Source: Hemerocallis citrina (lineage: Eukaryota; Streptophyta; Magnoliopsida; Asparagales; Asphodelaceae). From it: a DNA stretch of 64,000 nt. The position numbers were made by a program, and so were the translations under genes. This document shows positions 12,201-25,100 of the stretch, piece by piece. The notes beneath the pieces are model-generated. The model did not search any database, was not told where the DNA came from, and worked only from the letters and a program-made list of their open reading frames with translations. The number at the start of each line of letters is the position of its first letter. The stretch's first letter is position 1. Where the stretch lies: assembly GCA_017893485.1 (NCBI GenBank), contig CM030366.1, positions 185,673,947 through 185,737,946 of the forward strand, given 5' to 3'.

Positions 12201-13200
12201 TAAGATAATGTGAAGAATTTGTCTCTCTATTGTTTGTATATATGCAAAATCAAGTAAGTCTATATTAACTAATACATTTTTTCTAATTAATGAAAATTCA
12301 ATTTAGTTATGTATTTATTTACATTCTTTTTTATGTTGCTATTAAATTCTACAAATATTTACCGTGATTAATTCATGCCATTAGTTACATTATACAATAT
12401 TTTATATGAAAAAAGACATGTAGAACACATAATATCTTGTTTAGGATAAAGAAATGTTTTTCGAGTGTCCAAAATGAAAATCCGAGATGATCACATTTTG
12501 ACGAGATCTCCGATGATATTTCCGATCCGAGACGAAACACCCCTTGCCGAGACAATTCCAAAATCCGAGATTTAAAACCTTGGTTAGCGATTTAATCGGG
12601 TATAATTGGCCAATTAGTGGTCAATCGATCGATTTTAAGTGGCTGATTAACCAATTAAATTCTCTTTTAATTTTTATGCTCGTTTGCATTATTTGGGCTC
12701 AATCCGGCCCAAACTCAAATCCAAATTCAAATCCAAAATTCAAACCCCTTTTGGTTCTCGTGCAAACCCTAACTCGATCCGTCATCGCTCTCTTCTTCCT
12801 CCAGCAAACCCAAACCCAAACCTGACCCGCCGTCGCTCCCTGCAAGTCGCAAACTTGACCTGACCTGCATCTGCTGCACTTTCTCCTCTTGCTGTTCGTG
12901 TTGCTCCTCTCCGATTGTTTTTGTTTGCTGGAACTGACCAGCAATCTCGATCCGACCCACATCCAGAATTCAAACCCAGCTCAAATCAAGTACTTTCTTC
13001 TTTTTCTCTATAACCATATGTTCCTATTTGACAATCTCATAATAGTTTTAAGTTAACATTTAGGGTTGCTATATAATGAGATAGATCATTTTTTAAAAAA
13101 TTTTACACAAACACACAATTTTTCCGATTAACTGATTAATCACTAATCGCTCCTAGACCGATTAGTTCAAAAAACCGATTTTAACTTCCTAGGTTGGTGG

Positions 13201-16200
13201 ATGTAGTTATCACTATTTATCAATGGAGTGTTCCTTGATTCAGTTATAGTGTTGTAGCATTGCGCCATATGTAGGGATTCAAGTGGGTATCAGATTTGAT
13301 GTACTATACTAGTAGCAGTTATCGTCGTCAATCTTTCCCTCATTAATTTGGGCTTGCTAAGGAATATAAGTATAATGTATAAAGCCAATTGGTGAGCTAA
13401 CCTTAACCTTTCCCTTTACGTCGAATTTGATCAAATAATGAGAATCGGGCATCTTATGTAATAGGCTAGTGGGCCAAGCCATGAATAAATGGCTACCACG
13501 GGCAGATTCACAAGTTAATTAGTGTAAATTTCCTGGTTGAGAAAACTGTCTCTCTGGTTAAGCAGGCACCTTGGCAGGCCTAGGCAATGCACACCACTGG
13601 TAGCATAAGCACCCATTTCTGAAAGTTGTCTAATATAGGGTAGGTACTGTATTTCGGCATGTCACAATTTTCAAAAAAAGGCTTTTAGTATTAGTAGGCA
13701 CTTCCTCTAGTTAAAGCGTGAATTAAGGAGTTCCATGCGGGCCAAAAGAAAGGTAAACGTAAATGGGAGTTAACGGCTGACTGCTCTCTCGCGCTGTGTG
13801 GCTGGTTAGATATAAAGAGAGAAGCTAGGTGAACGGTGAGTGCAGAAATTTGGTTTAGATACAGATTTAGATTAGTTGTATTTCATTTTGAACTGAGTTC
13901 ACTTCACAAGCTCCTTGACAGTTGTCCTCACTTTACTCGCCGGACATGTTTTAAATCGTTGCACAAGAAAAAGCTTGTCATAATCCTACCTGACTATATT
14001 TTCATCCCCAATCTTCGAGATTGTATTTGTATATGCCAATCTCACCCAAAATTTGTTATGCATCTAGATGTAGAAAGATGATATATTAGTTACATGAAAT
14101 TACATTTACTTTGAGGCATAGATAAACCTAACAACCAAACAAAAAATGCATTCCTAAATAATATCTTGGTTTCAAGCATTAGCAGAGGTGGTCACTCCAT
14201 CCTAGGTGCCTTTATTGCCAGTTTGCCATATATCCTACATTATTGCCAATTGCAAATACCTCTTGTTTGGAAAGCACAAAATGATGTCATCTTTCAGGAA
14301 TACATATTTGTTCGTGCGCATTCGAATGTCTTCTCCTAGTAGCCTTAAATTCATCGCAAACATGTCGGGGACATGTCGACACTAGTTTATTGTTGTCGTC
14401 GTCGTCATATCAGTGAAAATGTTTTTTAGACGTAAAACTTGAACTTAATTTATATTTAAACCCAAGAACCTTTAGTGATAAATGTTCCTTATTTGAGCTG
14501 TGGAGAAGATCCCTCCTTGTCATCTCCTCGACACATCCTTCAAAATTAAACTCAACCCACGAAATCCATCTCAAAATCTTGTTCTTCAAAGAAGAAAGAA
14601 ACCTCCTCCCCCACCTTCAACCCCTCTGCATAAATTATTTCCAACTTAAATATGTTCTCCATGTCTCATCTGTCTAATCTGCCAGATTCTTTGTCAACCA
14701 AACATTGGAAGCCGTTGGGTGCACTACCAACCCTATCTCTTTTCCTTAGATTTTCATTTTTTAAAGAAATGTATTTCCGTCTTTATTATGTGTTTTTTTT
14801 TCTGTTTTCTTTTTTTCAAATCAAGCAAACCCAAGAAGATTTCATCTTCTTTTTTGCTCATTTTAAACCTAGAACTATTCGCTACGACAGTCTACAAGGC
14901 TTTGAGATAAGGGTAACTGATACAGGAAAAACATAAAAAGAGAGTATAAATAATTGGAATTCTTATATTAAATGGAAGAATTGGGTCAAAAAAAATTGTT
15001 AGCTTAAGGATTGGGCTTTTAGTGTTTGTGAAACCCATTTAGATTAAAAATTGGGCCTGCTGCGCATAGGTCACTCAAAAATATTGAAATTGCAAATTAC
15101 TCACTCAAAAATCACTATTTGCATATACCCCACTAACAAAGTGGGGTCTATTTCAAAATAGTCCCCCTTGGTTATTTTCCATCCATACAAGGAAAATATT
15201 TCGTTTTTTTAACACCCCTACATTATTTTGACCATTATACACCTATTCCTTCTTATCAATCCCAATAATTAGTTTTTCCTTATTTTATTATGAAACCCTA
15301 ATTCTCAATCATTTCTTCGTCATATCCATAATCCTCAACTCAATGATTTCCATAATCCTCAACTCCATGATTTCATAATAGAAGATGGCGATTTCAGGAT
15401 TTTTGATTGACCTATGAGCAAAAAACCCTTAAAAGTTCTGAGGGTCTAATTTTGGTTCTGACTCGAATCTATTCATTTCCTATTTTTCTCTTGAAATCCC
15501 TGGGGCTTTTTAGCCCCACTCGAAGTCCCTATCTCACTCTCTTACTCCTCTAGTCATGGGTAGAAGCAACAATGAGAGTGGTGTTGCGTGAGCGAAAGCG
15601 ACAAGAGCGATGGTGGTTTAGTTCTTTTCAGTATTTTCTTCTACTATCCATGATCTGTTCATTTTAAAGTGGATTTTATCATCTAAATAAATATCAAGAG
15701 TGCTCCTTTAATCAAATAGGATATTTGAACTTTTTGTAATTAAAATGAAAAATATTTATACTTGACCTTTAATCTTGCCACATCAACACTCCTCGTTGAG
15801 AAGTTCCGAAATAACTGATCCAGTTGTTTGAGAGTTTCTGAAAGTTATTAAAGTAAAAAAGATTACATCGAGAATTCTCAATCCATAATTCTCATCCTTT
15901 GTGCTCATTCTCAATCCATCTTTCTCTCTTTGTGCACTGTCTTAAAGTATCTTTCCTCTCCCATTTGTTACCCTCTCTTTTCTTGTTCTATAATAGCAAT
16001 TTTATTTTGTTTACTTTTGATTAAATTTTTAAAAATTTGATTTCTGTTTCCTTCCATCGTACGCTATACATTGTGTATTGAGCCTATCAATTATCAATTG
16101 GGGGGATAACATAAGATCCGAAAACAAGAATTAAACAAGTCCGCCAACTTACAAATTTTTGTTAAAATTACTGTATGGCATATACCATGTCTTTTTTTTA

Positions 16201-16738
16201 AAAATAAGTTTATGACATGTATCTTTCTCTAATTATTTATTAAAATAATATTATTTAAACAAATTTCCCTTGTTTCTAATTTTCTGATATAAATAAGTAA
16301 TTGTAGATATATTTAATAAATCAAATAATCACTGTGTCCCTTGCTGTGCCATGTCCTATTTTTTCAAGGTCACTAAATCCGTGACCCAAATCCTATTGTG
16401 TCGTGTAGCCTTATCTATTTTTGTATACATTATACATATCTTTGAGCTTCAGCAATTCTCTCCTTCTAGTACTGTGCTAATGAAATGTACTCATCGGCCA
16501 AATATATGCTATGCCAAGTATGTTTCCTGTGCATCTTTGACACGGATAAAAATTGTTAATGGTTCGCACCAACAAGAGAGCCTGCGGTTCCTTTTACACG
16601 GGTAAAAATTGTTATTGGTTATCACGAACTAGAGAGCCAGTTCATAGCACTTACAGTTAAATACTTCTGCACGGTGTCCATTAACTACTGTCTCATATAT
16701 TAAATTATGATGTTATCTTATATGCGCAACCATGTACA
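13201..16738. other. no exon recognised upstream of SUMO-ligase exons
   Basis: AT-rich DNA with short frames (for example 13836-14081 and 14652-14936) that match nothing. The next upstream exon of the PIAL-type gene should encode the segment just before the SP-RING domain, but I could not find it here. The stretch is therefore either a long intron or flanking DNA of a 5'-truncated gene. Confidence 0.45.
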
Positions 16739-16739
16739 G

Positions 16740-16791
16740 CTTCAGGCGTATCAGAACTCCTGTAAAAGGACACCTCTGCAAACACCACCAG
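16740..16791 (+). CDS. PIAL2: PIAL-like exon, start of SP-RING
   Basis: Reads [18 protein letters not shown] in the frame of the next exon, holding the first Cys-x-His pair of the SP-RING. It ends CAG with a GT donor at 16792. The 5' edge is a weak acceptor (TACAG at 16735-16739), chosen because a stop at 16708-16710 prevents extension. The 74-bp intron to the next exon is near the minimum for plants. Confidence 0.8.
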
Positions 16792-19058
16792 GTTTTTATC
16801 TAATCATTCTTGAGTTTTATTTACTGCAGCTAAGTCTGTTACGAAATTACTTTGTATCTTTTCAGTGTTTTGATTATGATAACTTCATGGAGATGAACTC
16901 AAGGAAGCCATCCTGGCGCTGCCCATTTTGTAATCAACCTGTTAGCTTCATTGATTTGCGCATTGATCAAAATATGGTTAAGGCAAGTTCCTCTCTTAAA
17001 CGTGTTTGCAGTTTTGAGTCTTGAAAAGGTGTAATTTCTCGTCTAAATAACCATTTGGCCGATCTGAACCATGCATGTACTATGAATATTCAAATCTAGC
17101 TGGCAGACCAGGACAATGACGTTTTTCTAAGTCCTGCCTTTTCAAAGTTATTTAGAACACAATCCAGCCAGTATTTCTTAATGGTTCCAAAAGTTCTTGT
17201 GGTCCTACTTGGACAATCCTGAATAAATCCATTAAAGATTAGGTAGGATTATAAGAATATCAAGTGCAACTAACAGATTAAAGAGCTTTTTTTTATGGCT
17301 TTTGCTCATATGTGATGGGCTTTATTTATGAGTACTCCTTGAAAAGTATACTATTTCTACATTCCAACAATTTTTTCCTTTTTTAATTTTGTTCAAAAGG
17401 TGAATTAACTTTTGACGATCACAACTCTATTTGGAAAATTCGTTTTTATTCTTATGCGTGAAGGTAGATTATCTTTTCTAGTGGATCAGGTTACCTGACA
17501 TTACAGGACAACCACCAAGATTATTTTATTTAGCAGTTTTGTAGTCTCCTAATTTTGTTTATCCGTATATTTTTTCTTTTCGTATTGAATGATCCGCTTT
17601 CTATAACACTATATTGCACTATGGTGGCTTTTATAAATTGGATGTTTGATATTTTTGCTCAAGTTTCCCAGTCATGTCTTCACGCCATAATAATTTTTGT
17701 TTGAATTGTTTCATGCTTCCTCATGCATTATGATTGTTAAGATAAATTGGATATGCTGATATTTTTCTCAAGTTTCTTTGAACAGTGATTGAGCTCACCA
17801 TGCCTTTGCATTTAACAGATATTAAAAGAGGTGGGAAAAGATGTTCTTGATGTTATTATCTCGGATGAGGGTTCCTGGACAGTAGCAGAGCTTAATGGAA
17901 GTAAAGATCGACCATCAAGGGAAAATCTAAAAGGACTGCAAGATTGCAGCAGCGTAGAGAGTGAATCTGCCAGATCTTGTGAAAATGCACTAGCAGATAC
18001 TGTTGATTTGACAATGGAAGAAGACGATGGTCACAGTGATGCAGCAACAAGTCCCAACCAATTGGGACCGATTAATGAAGCTGTTAGCCAAAGCGGCATG
18101 CACTCCTATGAAACAGAAGATACAAAGCTATTTAATTTAGCTGTTCATAAGTTTCTTGCTGAGAAACTCACCAACTTTCCATCTATGAATACTCAACCAC
18201 CATCATCTGAACGAGGAAATGTATCGTGGCCCAGGGTATTGTCATCGTCGTCATTAGCTTCTTCGCTTAATGGATTAGTATTAGCCGGCACTGCTCCAGA
18301 TGCTTGTGTAGTTGGAACCTCAGAAACAACTGCTTTGCCTGCTTTTTTCGTGAACCCTTATGCTATCACAGATGATGTTCCTCCTGTAGCTGCAGTTAAT
18401 CAAGAAACTCAAGGCAACCTTGAACCCAATATTACAGATTCCACGCCTACACTGGTAGCACAAGAGGAACCACTTGCAGAAAACATGCAGTTAGAAGCAA
18501 CATTTGGTAATTCAATGATCTGGCAGGAAACTGAACGACTGGCAATACCTAGACATGTCAAAAGGACCCCCATAGCAGTTCAGGCTCTCCCAGTGCCATC
18601 ACAGCCACAGACACAGCCCCTGCCTTTGCCTCTGAATTCATTCAAAAGGATGCGAATAAATGGACCGATGATGTCTAATGACTTTTCTACGGCCACATAT
18701 CAAACAATTCAGTTGCCAACCGATGAACCAGAAATGCAGGCCTTGAGGGCTTCAGAGCTATCAATGCCACAGGTACTCTGACCATGTATTTTTATTCTCA
18801 ATTCTGGAATTTCTCTCTAACTAAACTTGAAAGAAAATATATAATCATATTTAGTGAAATTTAAGGTGGTCTTTTTTGGGTCCCACTGCATATTTTAATT
18901 AGGCTAGCCCTTCCAAGTGATAAAAACTTTCTGTTCTTAATATAAAGGCACGTAAATTTGAATTCACCTCCTAACTTTTTGACACAATTACTAAAATAAC
19001 CTCAAATCTTCTTAATGATTAATCGAAAATAATTGGGGATTAAATCAGAAAAATCGTG

Positions 19059-19104
<46 letters not shown>

Positions 19105-22100
19105 AATTTTAAAAATAATCTATCCTCATTATATAGCAACCCTAAACCAGGTTGGTTGGTTCCAGCAAACAAAAACAATCAGGGAGGAGCAGCAAGAGGA
19201 GGAGGCGGTGCAGCAGATGTGGGTCGGATCAAGTTTGCGACGACGCAGGGGAAGCGACGCGGGTCAGATTTGGGTGTGCTAGAGGAAGAAGAAGATAATC
19301 GGTTTGGGTTTGGGTTTGCGCGAGAAAGAAGAGAGCGGTGATGGGTCGAGTTTGGGTTTGCGCGAGGAAGAAGAAGAGAGCGGCGATAGATCGAGTTTTT
19401 TTGCCTACATAGGTCACTTTTTGAAAATATTTGCGTTTTTGGGCCAGTTGCCAAACTATTAGCGTTTTTGGCTACTTTGTGCCACGTCAGCAGCAGCCGC
19501 GTCTTCATTTAGAGGTCGCTAATGGGAATAGCGACCTATGTTCTATTTTTTTTTGAATTTTTTGTTTGTCGTCGCTATTCCCACTAGCGGCCTTAGTATA
19601 ATGAGGTCGCTGGGGAGATTGTGTTTCCTACTGAGGTCGCTATTGGGAATAGCAACCTCAGTTTTAAATTTTTGGGGAAAGCTTTTTAGGAATTGCTAAG
19701 TGTCTCATACATTCATTCTAGCTCACCAATCTCATTATACTAAGGTCGCTAGTGGGAATAGCAACGGCAAACAAAAAAATTCAAAAAAAATTAAAACATA
19801 GGTCGCTATTCCCATTAACGACCTCTAAATGAAGATGCCGCTATTGGGAATAGCGGCTGCTGCTGACGTAAAGTAACCCAAAAGCGCTAATAGTTGGGGA
19901 ACTGACCCAAAAACACAATTTTTTTCAAAAAGTGGCCTATGACGGCAAAAAATTCCGATTGGTCGGGTTTGGGTTGCGCGAGAACCAGAAGGGCTTTGAA
20001 TTTTGGATATGAATAAGTTTGGGCCAGATTGAGCCTAAATAATGTAAACGAGCATGGAAATTAACGGAGGGGATTTAATTAGTTAATCAGCCACTTAAAA
20101 TCGGCCGATTAACCACTAATCGGTTGATTATATCCGATTAAATCGTTAACTATTGAAATATTTAAAATCGCTAGAAAAAATAATCGCTTAATCTCTGATT
20201 AGCGATTAATCGGACGATTAATTGGATTTTAACTGCTTAGACTGCATCAATCATTATTTATTTTCTCGAAAAGGTAAAGGTTATTTTGGTAACTAAATCA
20301 AAAAGTCTGGAAGGAAATTTGGACTTTCACTTGTATCCAAACCAAATATAAATACAGGTTTCCATCTTTTGCCAATTGACTTCATATCACAGACTATAAT
20401 GCATGTATCTCCTTGAGAGTACAAAATAGAAAACTATTCTTTTTTATAAGATAATTCAATACAACAACAACAACAATCCCAATATTTTGGGGTTCACTTC
20501 ATGAATCCTTCTCCTCCACTCTACTCTATTTAAGGCCGCCTCCTTTGTCAATTAACACTTTTCAAATCCTTATCAATAGCTTCAAACCAAGTTCCTTTTG
20601 ATCTACACCTACTCTTTTTTGCTCTCCTAACTTTCATCCTGAACGACAAGTGCTTATGAAATTCTTTCGTCAATATAGAGTGAAAAAACCAAGAGAAATC
20701 ACATATCAAAGAATCAATAAACGAGAAGAGAACTCTGAATTCCCCAAGAACAAGGGGCGTACAAACTTGATAGGCAGGACATGCCTTACTACTTTATCAG
20801 TTAAAATCAAACTAGGAAACAAATAAAGCTAAAAAAACTAGGAAAGTAATAGAGCAAACTAGTAAATAAATAATGCCAAAGCAAACTAGGAAACTAATAA
20901 AGTCTAATCAACGTAGAAACTAATAAACCATAATCAAACTAAATTAAGAATTATGCTCCTGACCCACAGGTTGAGAAGAACTTGTCCTTAAGTCTAGATT
21001 GCCTGAACCGTCTTTTAATCAACAAGATTGAAGGTTTTACATACAAAGAAATACAAGAGGAAGACTTCACTATCACAAACTTCAATTATTAGAAACAATT
21101 CAATACGCACTCACAAAGACTACAACAAACTTCTCACTTTGGCTTCAACAAACTTCCTACTCTTACTTTTCTCAACATTTTCTTCACTGTACTCCGACTT
21201 CACTATTACAAACTTCAATTATTGGAAACAATTCAATACGCACTCACAAGGACTACAACTAACTTCTCACTTACTTCGCTCTTGAACGGTCTCGTGGTGA
21301 TATTGCCAACATTGTTTCTCCGTATTGTAACAAATTAGTTTCACTTTCTTCTTGTGCAACTTTGAGATAGGCGCTAATATTCTTCTAAATGCTCCCCCTC
21401 AATTTAGAATTTTGCATTTGTACGCTACCGTCTAAATCGCCAACTCTATTAAGTTGTAAGCTTGAAATGAGACAATAATAGCCAATATAATTTTTCAACT
21501 TGAACTTGAATTCTGCTTCTATTGGCTCCAGTGAGAAAGATGATTGCTTCAGACTCCATCTTGTGGAATTCTTCAGCTTTCAGCTTCGATTGGGTTGTAG
21601 ATAAACTTTGAAGCGGTTGATAGATCACATTCTCAGTATACTTCATGCCTTTTCTTACTCTATTATTTCTTTTACAACTTTTGTGTCTATTTTTCCATGT
21701 TCTTATGTTGTTTTCTTTTCATCAATGTCTTAATAGTCATTTTCTTCAATCTGTTATCTTCTACAAGTATTTTCTGCTTACTTTGTTGAACACTTGTGTT
21801 ATCTTCTTCAAGAGTAGTCTCCTCAATCGACTCATTTTCTTCTTTTGTATCTTCTTGAAAAGTAATATTTAACTAATCCAAAAAAAATACTCGGTATGTA
21901 AGGAAAACATACCTCTATGACTTGTTGCGAGCTCCTCAAGCTTTTGGCAGGCTTCTGTAGGAGATTCCAGTTCCTCAACTAGCTTCCAAATATCGTAGTT
22001 TACTGTTCTTTGGAGGATTTTCAATACATACTCGTCTTTCTTTTGTTTTATTTTCTTGGATGAGTTTGGATCTACATCAATCGCGCATCTTTTGAATATT

Positions 22101-25100
22101 TCTGGCTCTGATAAACTCTTTCCACAATCCTTTGAATTTTTTTGGCATGATAAAATGTTCCCACAATCTTCTAGCTCTAGTACCAGTTTGTTTGTTCCAT
22201 TATTGTAAGCAATGAAGTCTGTCATCTTTGAGAACCTAACAACTACTTCAAGTATAGAATGAATCCGTACATCCTTGAGTCTGCGGAAGGCCCAACCTAA
22301 ATCATGAATAACATTAGTCCATGGTGGTAAAAAATTAATATGATGATGTCTCTCTTGTGTGTGTGTGGGGGGGGGTGGGTGGGGGGGGGGGGGGGGCAAC
22401 CTTGTAGGTAACTGCTTTGGTATAACAAAATGGAACTCATCAAGTAGACCCTCCAACGTTGATGGACAAACTGGTACTCGGTTTTAGCTTCTAGCACCAT
22501 AAAAGCATACGCATCACCAGTTCTTTGATAGCTTTGGTACGATCAACACTAGCCATTAAGCTATTGCTCTCTTTTGAACTGTGTTTGTGCACTCCTGATC
22601 TAGAAGGCCCCAAAATACCATTCATATCATCCTTCTCAAAAGAGTACGTATTTTTGTACCCATTATGATGCACATTTTGATTAAATAACCATGGTCTACC
22701 AGACTATAAATTGTAGGAATTCATTAGCACCACATCAAACCAAGCATCATGGCAATAGAAAATTTTACTAGGCATCTTACGGTAACAGAAATAGTACTTG
22801 CCGTTTTGAAACATGAAAGTTTGTAATATGGATGCTCATTCTTTTCGGTCTTCAAGTGAAGCTTATCATCCACCATCTCCTTGCCACCACGTTCTCACAA
22901 CTACCACATTCAATGATGCCATTGCAAACTTTACCGTGCACGATGCATTGAGTATGAAAAATAGTGTCAAAGCCACCTATCATCATCTTCAACTTCTCAA
23001 CATGCAGATTTGCTTGATAACTAAATATTCACCATGGTTATCATACACCTCATCAGTTTCATACTTTGGCTCCTACATACTTATAAGTCACCAATTATCG
23101 TCACCACCCTTCATTAGGACAGTTGGCTTGGTAATGCGCATAACCTTGGTCTGGAAGTGTCTTAGGGATGTAGGGGTGGTTGGCTAACAAGATTGTTTAA
23201 TGAGATTCTGAGGACCAAGAAGATGTTCGATGAATGGAGAAAGAGTATACAAAGTTGATCCAACTACCGATAAATTAAATTAATGAGCCATATAATGAAA
23301 CTTTGGGAGAGTGATCGAACATAGACTGAGACTAGAGACAATAGTGTTTGAGAATCAGTTTGATTTTATGCATTGGAGGTTAACAATCGAAGCAATTTAT
23401 GTGCTAAGAAGACTTATTAAAAAATGTAGGGAGAATAAAAAAGATCAACATATGGCCTTTTATAGATCTAGAAAAGGCATATGATAAAGTTCCTAGAGAC
23501 ATAGTATGGTGGGTGTTAAATAACAAAAGGATAAATATTCTGTATATTGAGGTGATTAAGGATATGTATGAATGAGCAATGACCACAATTAGAACTACCA
23601 CAGGAGAGAGTAGTGAATTTCCTATTACAATATGTTTACACCAAGGTTCGGCTTTAAGCCCTGCCTCTTTACTTTGGTTATGGATGAATTGACACGAGGA
23701 ATACAAGATGACGGTGTATACTTTTTTGCCGATAACGTCGTCTTAGTGGATGAGACTAGCGCAGGTATCAATGTTAAATTAAAATTGTTGAGAAAAACTT
23801 TGCGAGCTAGAGGATTTAGAATAAGCAGAACTACAACAGAGTATATGGAGTGTGATTTTAGTGATATTTAGAACACAAATGAGGAAGTAGTGAAGCTTGA
23901 TGGTCAAGAGATACTTAAGAGAGCTCGTTTCCGATATTTAGGCTCGATTATACAAAGAGATGTGAAAATTTGTGAAGATGTTATACATAGGATCCAAGCA
24001 AGGTGACTTAAGTGGAGGAACGCTAGTAGTGTTTTGTGTGACAAACATGTATCTTTAAAGTTGAAGAGAAAATTTTATAGGACAGCTGTTAGACCATCAA
24101 TAATGTATGAAGCAGGGTGTTGGGCAACAAAGAAACATCCAAAAAACGAGTGTAGCGGAGATGAAAATGCTAAGATGGATGTGTGGTAAAACTAGGAATG
24201 TTTGAATTAAAAACGAGCATATACGAGATATGGTTAAGGTAGCTTCTATCCAGGATAAATTAAGAGAGAATCGCCTCGGGTGGTTTGGACACGTGATGTC
24301 ACATGTAGACGTAGTAATGTCCCCATTAAAAAGAGTGATTTGATAAGTATTGAGGGTAGAGTTAGGGGTAGGAAGACCTAAACTAACAAACTAACTTGGG
24401 TGAAAATAGTGAGAAAAGATATGATATCTCGTGGCCTTATAGAAGATATTGCGATAAACCAAGCAGAATGGAAAATCAAGATTCATGTAGCCGATCCCAA
24501 CTAGTTGAGTAAATGGCGTTGTTGTAATAGTAGATGATTCCTCCTTGTGTTTGCTTCCCTAATTTGGAAAAGTTCTGATAATTAGAGCACTGTGACTTCT
24601 TTGCTCTTTTGTTGCTTTTCTACCTTAACCACCAACTTGTAGAGATCATTGTAGGTATTACCTAGTCTCCTCCCAAAAACCACCACCAAGATAACGAGCA
24701 ATGGTTTTTTATTCAGGCTTACTATCACCGCACAACATTAAAAACATGTTGGACTCCTTGGTGAACTCTACCATGCTATTATCTTGCTGAAGATTTTGTA
24801 GTTGAATGTACATTGCTGCACAAAATCTCTTGGAAGACATTTTTCGCATCTTCTCACACGTAGCAAATTTTGATTTTCCCTTTGTCATCTTCTCACATGT
24901 AGCAAATTTTGATTTTCCCTTTGTTGCTCGTTTAATCTTTGAGGTTCTCCCAGCAAAGTGAAGCTTACCCCTTCAGCTTGATGGCCATTGGCTTTGCATG
25001 TCCATCCTTCAACATGTCTTTATTGTCAAAACACATTCCATCTTGTTTGCCCAATCCATGAAAGCTTCCAGGTTGATTTTTCCCCGAAACTCCAGAATTT

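Larger units (their letters stand above)
10348..12582. mobile_element. hAT-like DNA transposon nested in element A
   Basis: The ends are CATTGTTTTAAATTTCGG and, reverse-complemented, CAAGGTTTTAAATCTCGG. The 8-bp duplication GTTAGCGA flanks it (10340-10347 and 12583-12590). Terminal CA and TG and the 8-bp TSD suggest hAT. The left part is rich in palindromic GGCCGAAATTTCGGCC words. No transposase is visible. It carries a further element at 10593-12200. Confidence 0.8.
10241..13192 (+). mobile_element. hAT-type DNA transposon A (outer shell of a nest)
   Basis: The left end reads CTAAGCAGTTAAAAATC. The right end, reverse-complemented, reads CTAGGAAGTTAAAATCG, giving imperfect terminal inverted repeats. 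Both flanks carry the same 8-bp duplication GTTGGTGG (10233-10240 and 13193-13200), the TSD length of hAT elements. Without its inserted passenger (10348-12582) the element is only about 0.7 kb and has no transposase, so it is non-autonomous. A second copy lies inverted at about 18970-20240 and continues without a break across the position of the passenger, confirming the nesting. Confidence 0.85.
18970..20240 (-). mobile_element. hAT-type transposon, copy B
   Basis: Inverted copy of element A. The end at 20240 reads, on the minus strand, CTAAGCAGTTAAAATCC, and the following bases match A through the GATTAATCG-rich subterminal region and an internal stretch with AACCAGAAGGG. The far end near 18970 is diverged and its exact boundary and TSD are not resolved. 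It carries a (TA)n run and a 557-bp foldback element. No transposase was seen. Confidence 0.7.

Noticed and set aside
12699..12973. Three overlapping minus-strand frames in hAT A
   Set aside because: They mutually overlap in different frames within GC-richer noncoding transposon DNA that also occurs in copy B; none resembles a protein.
14652..14936. Possible upstream exon of the PIAL-like gene
   Set aside because: The translation is Phe/Leu-rich with no similarity to PIAL N-terminal sequence and no fitting splice sites.
21869..22456. 195-codon minus-strand frame as a gene
   Set aside because: No known domain; its N-terminal proline run is a G-tract, and it sits among retroelement remains. 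Left as unresolved.
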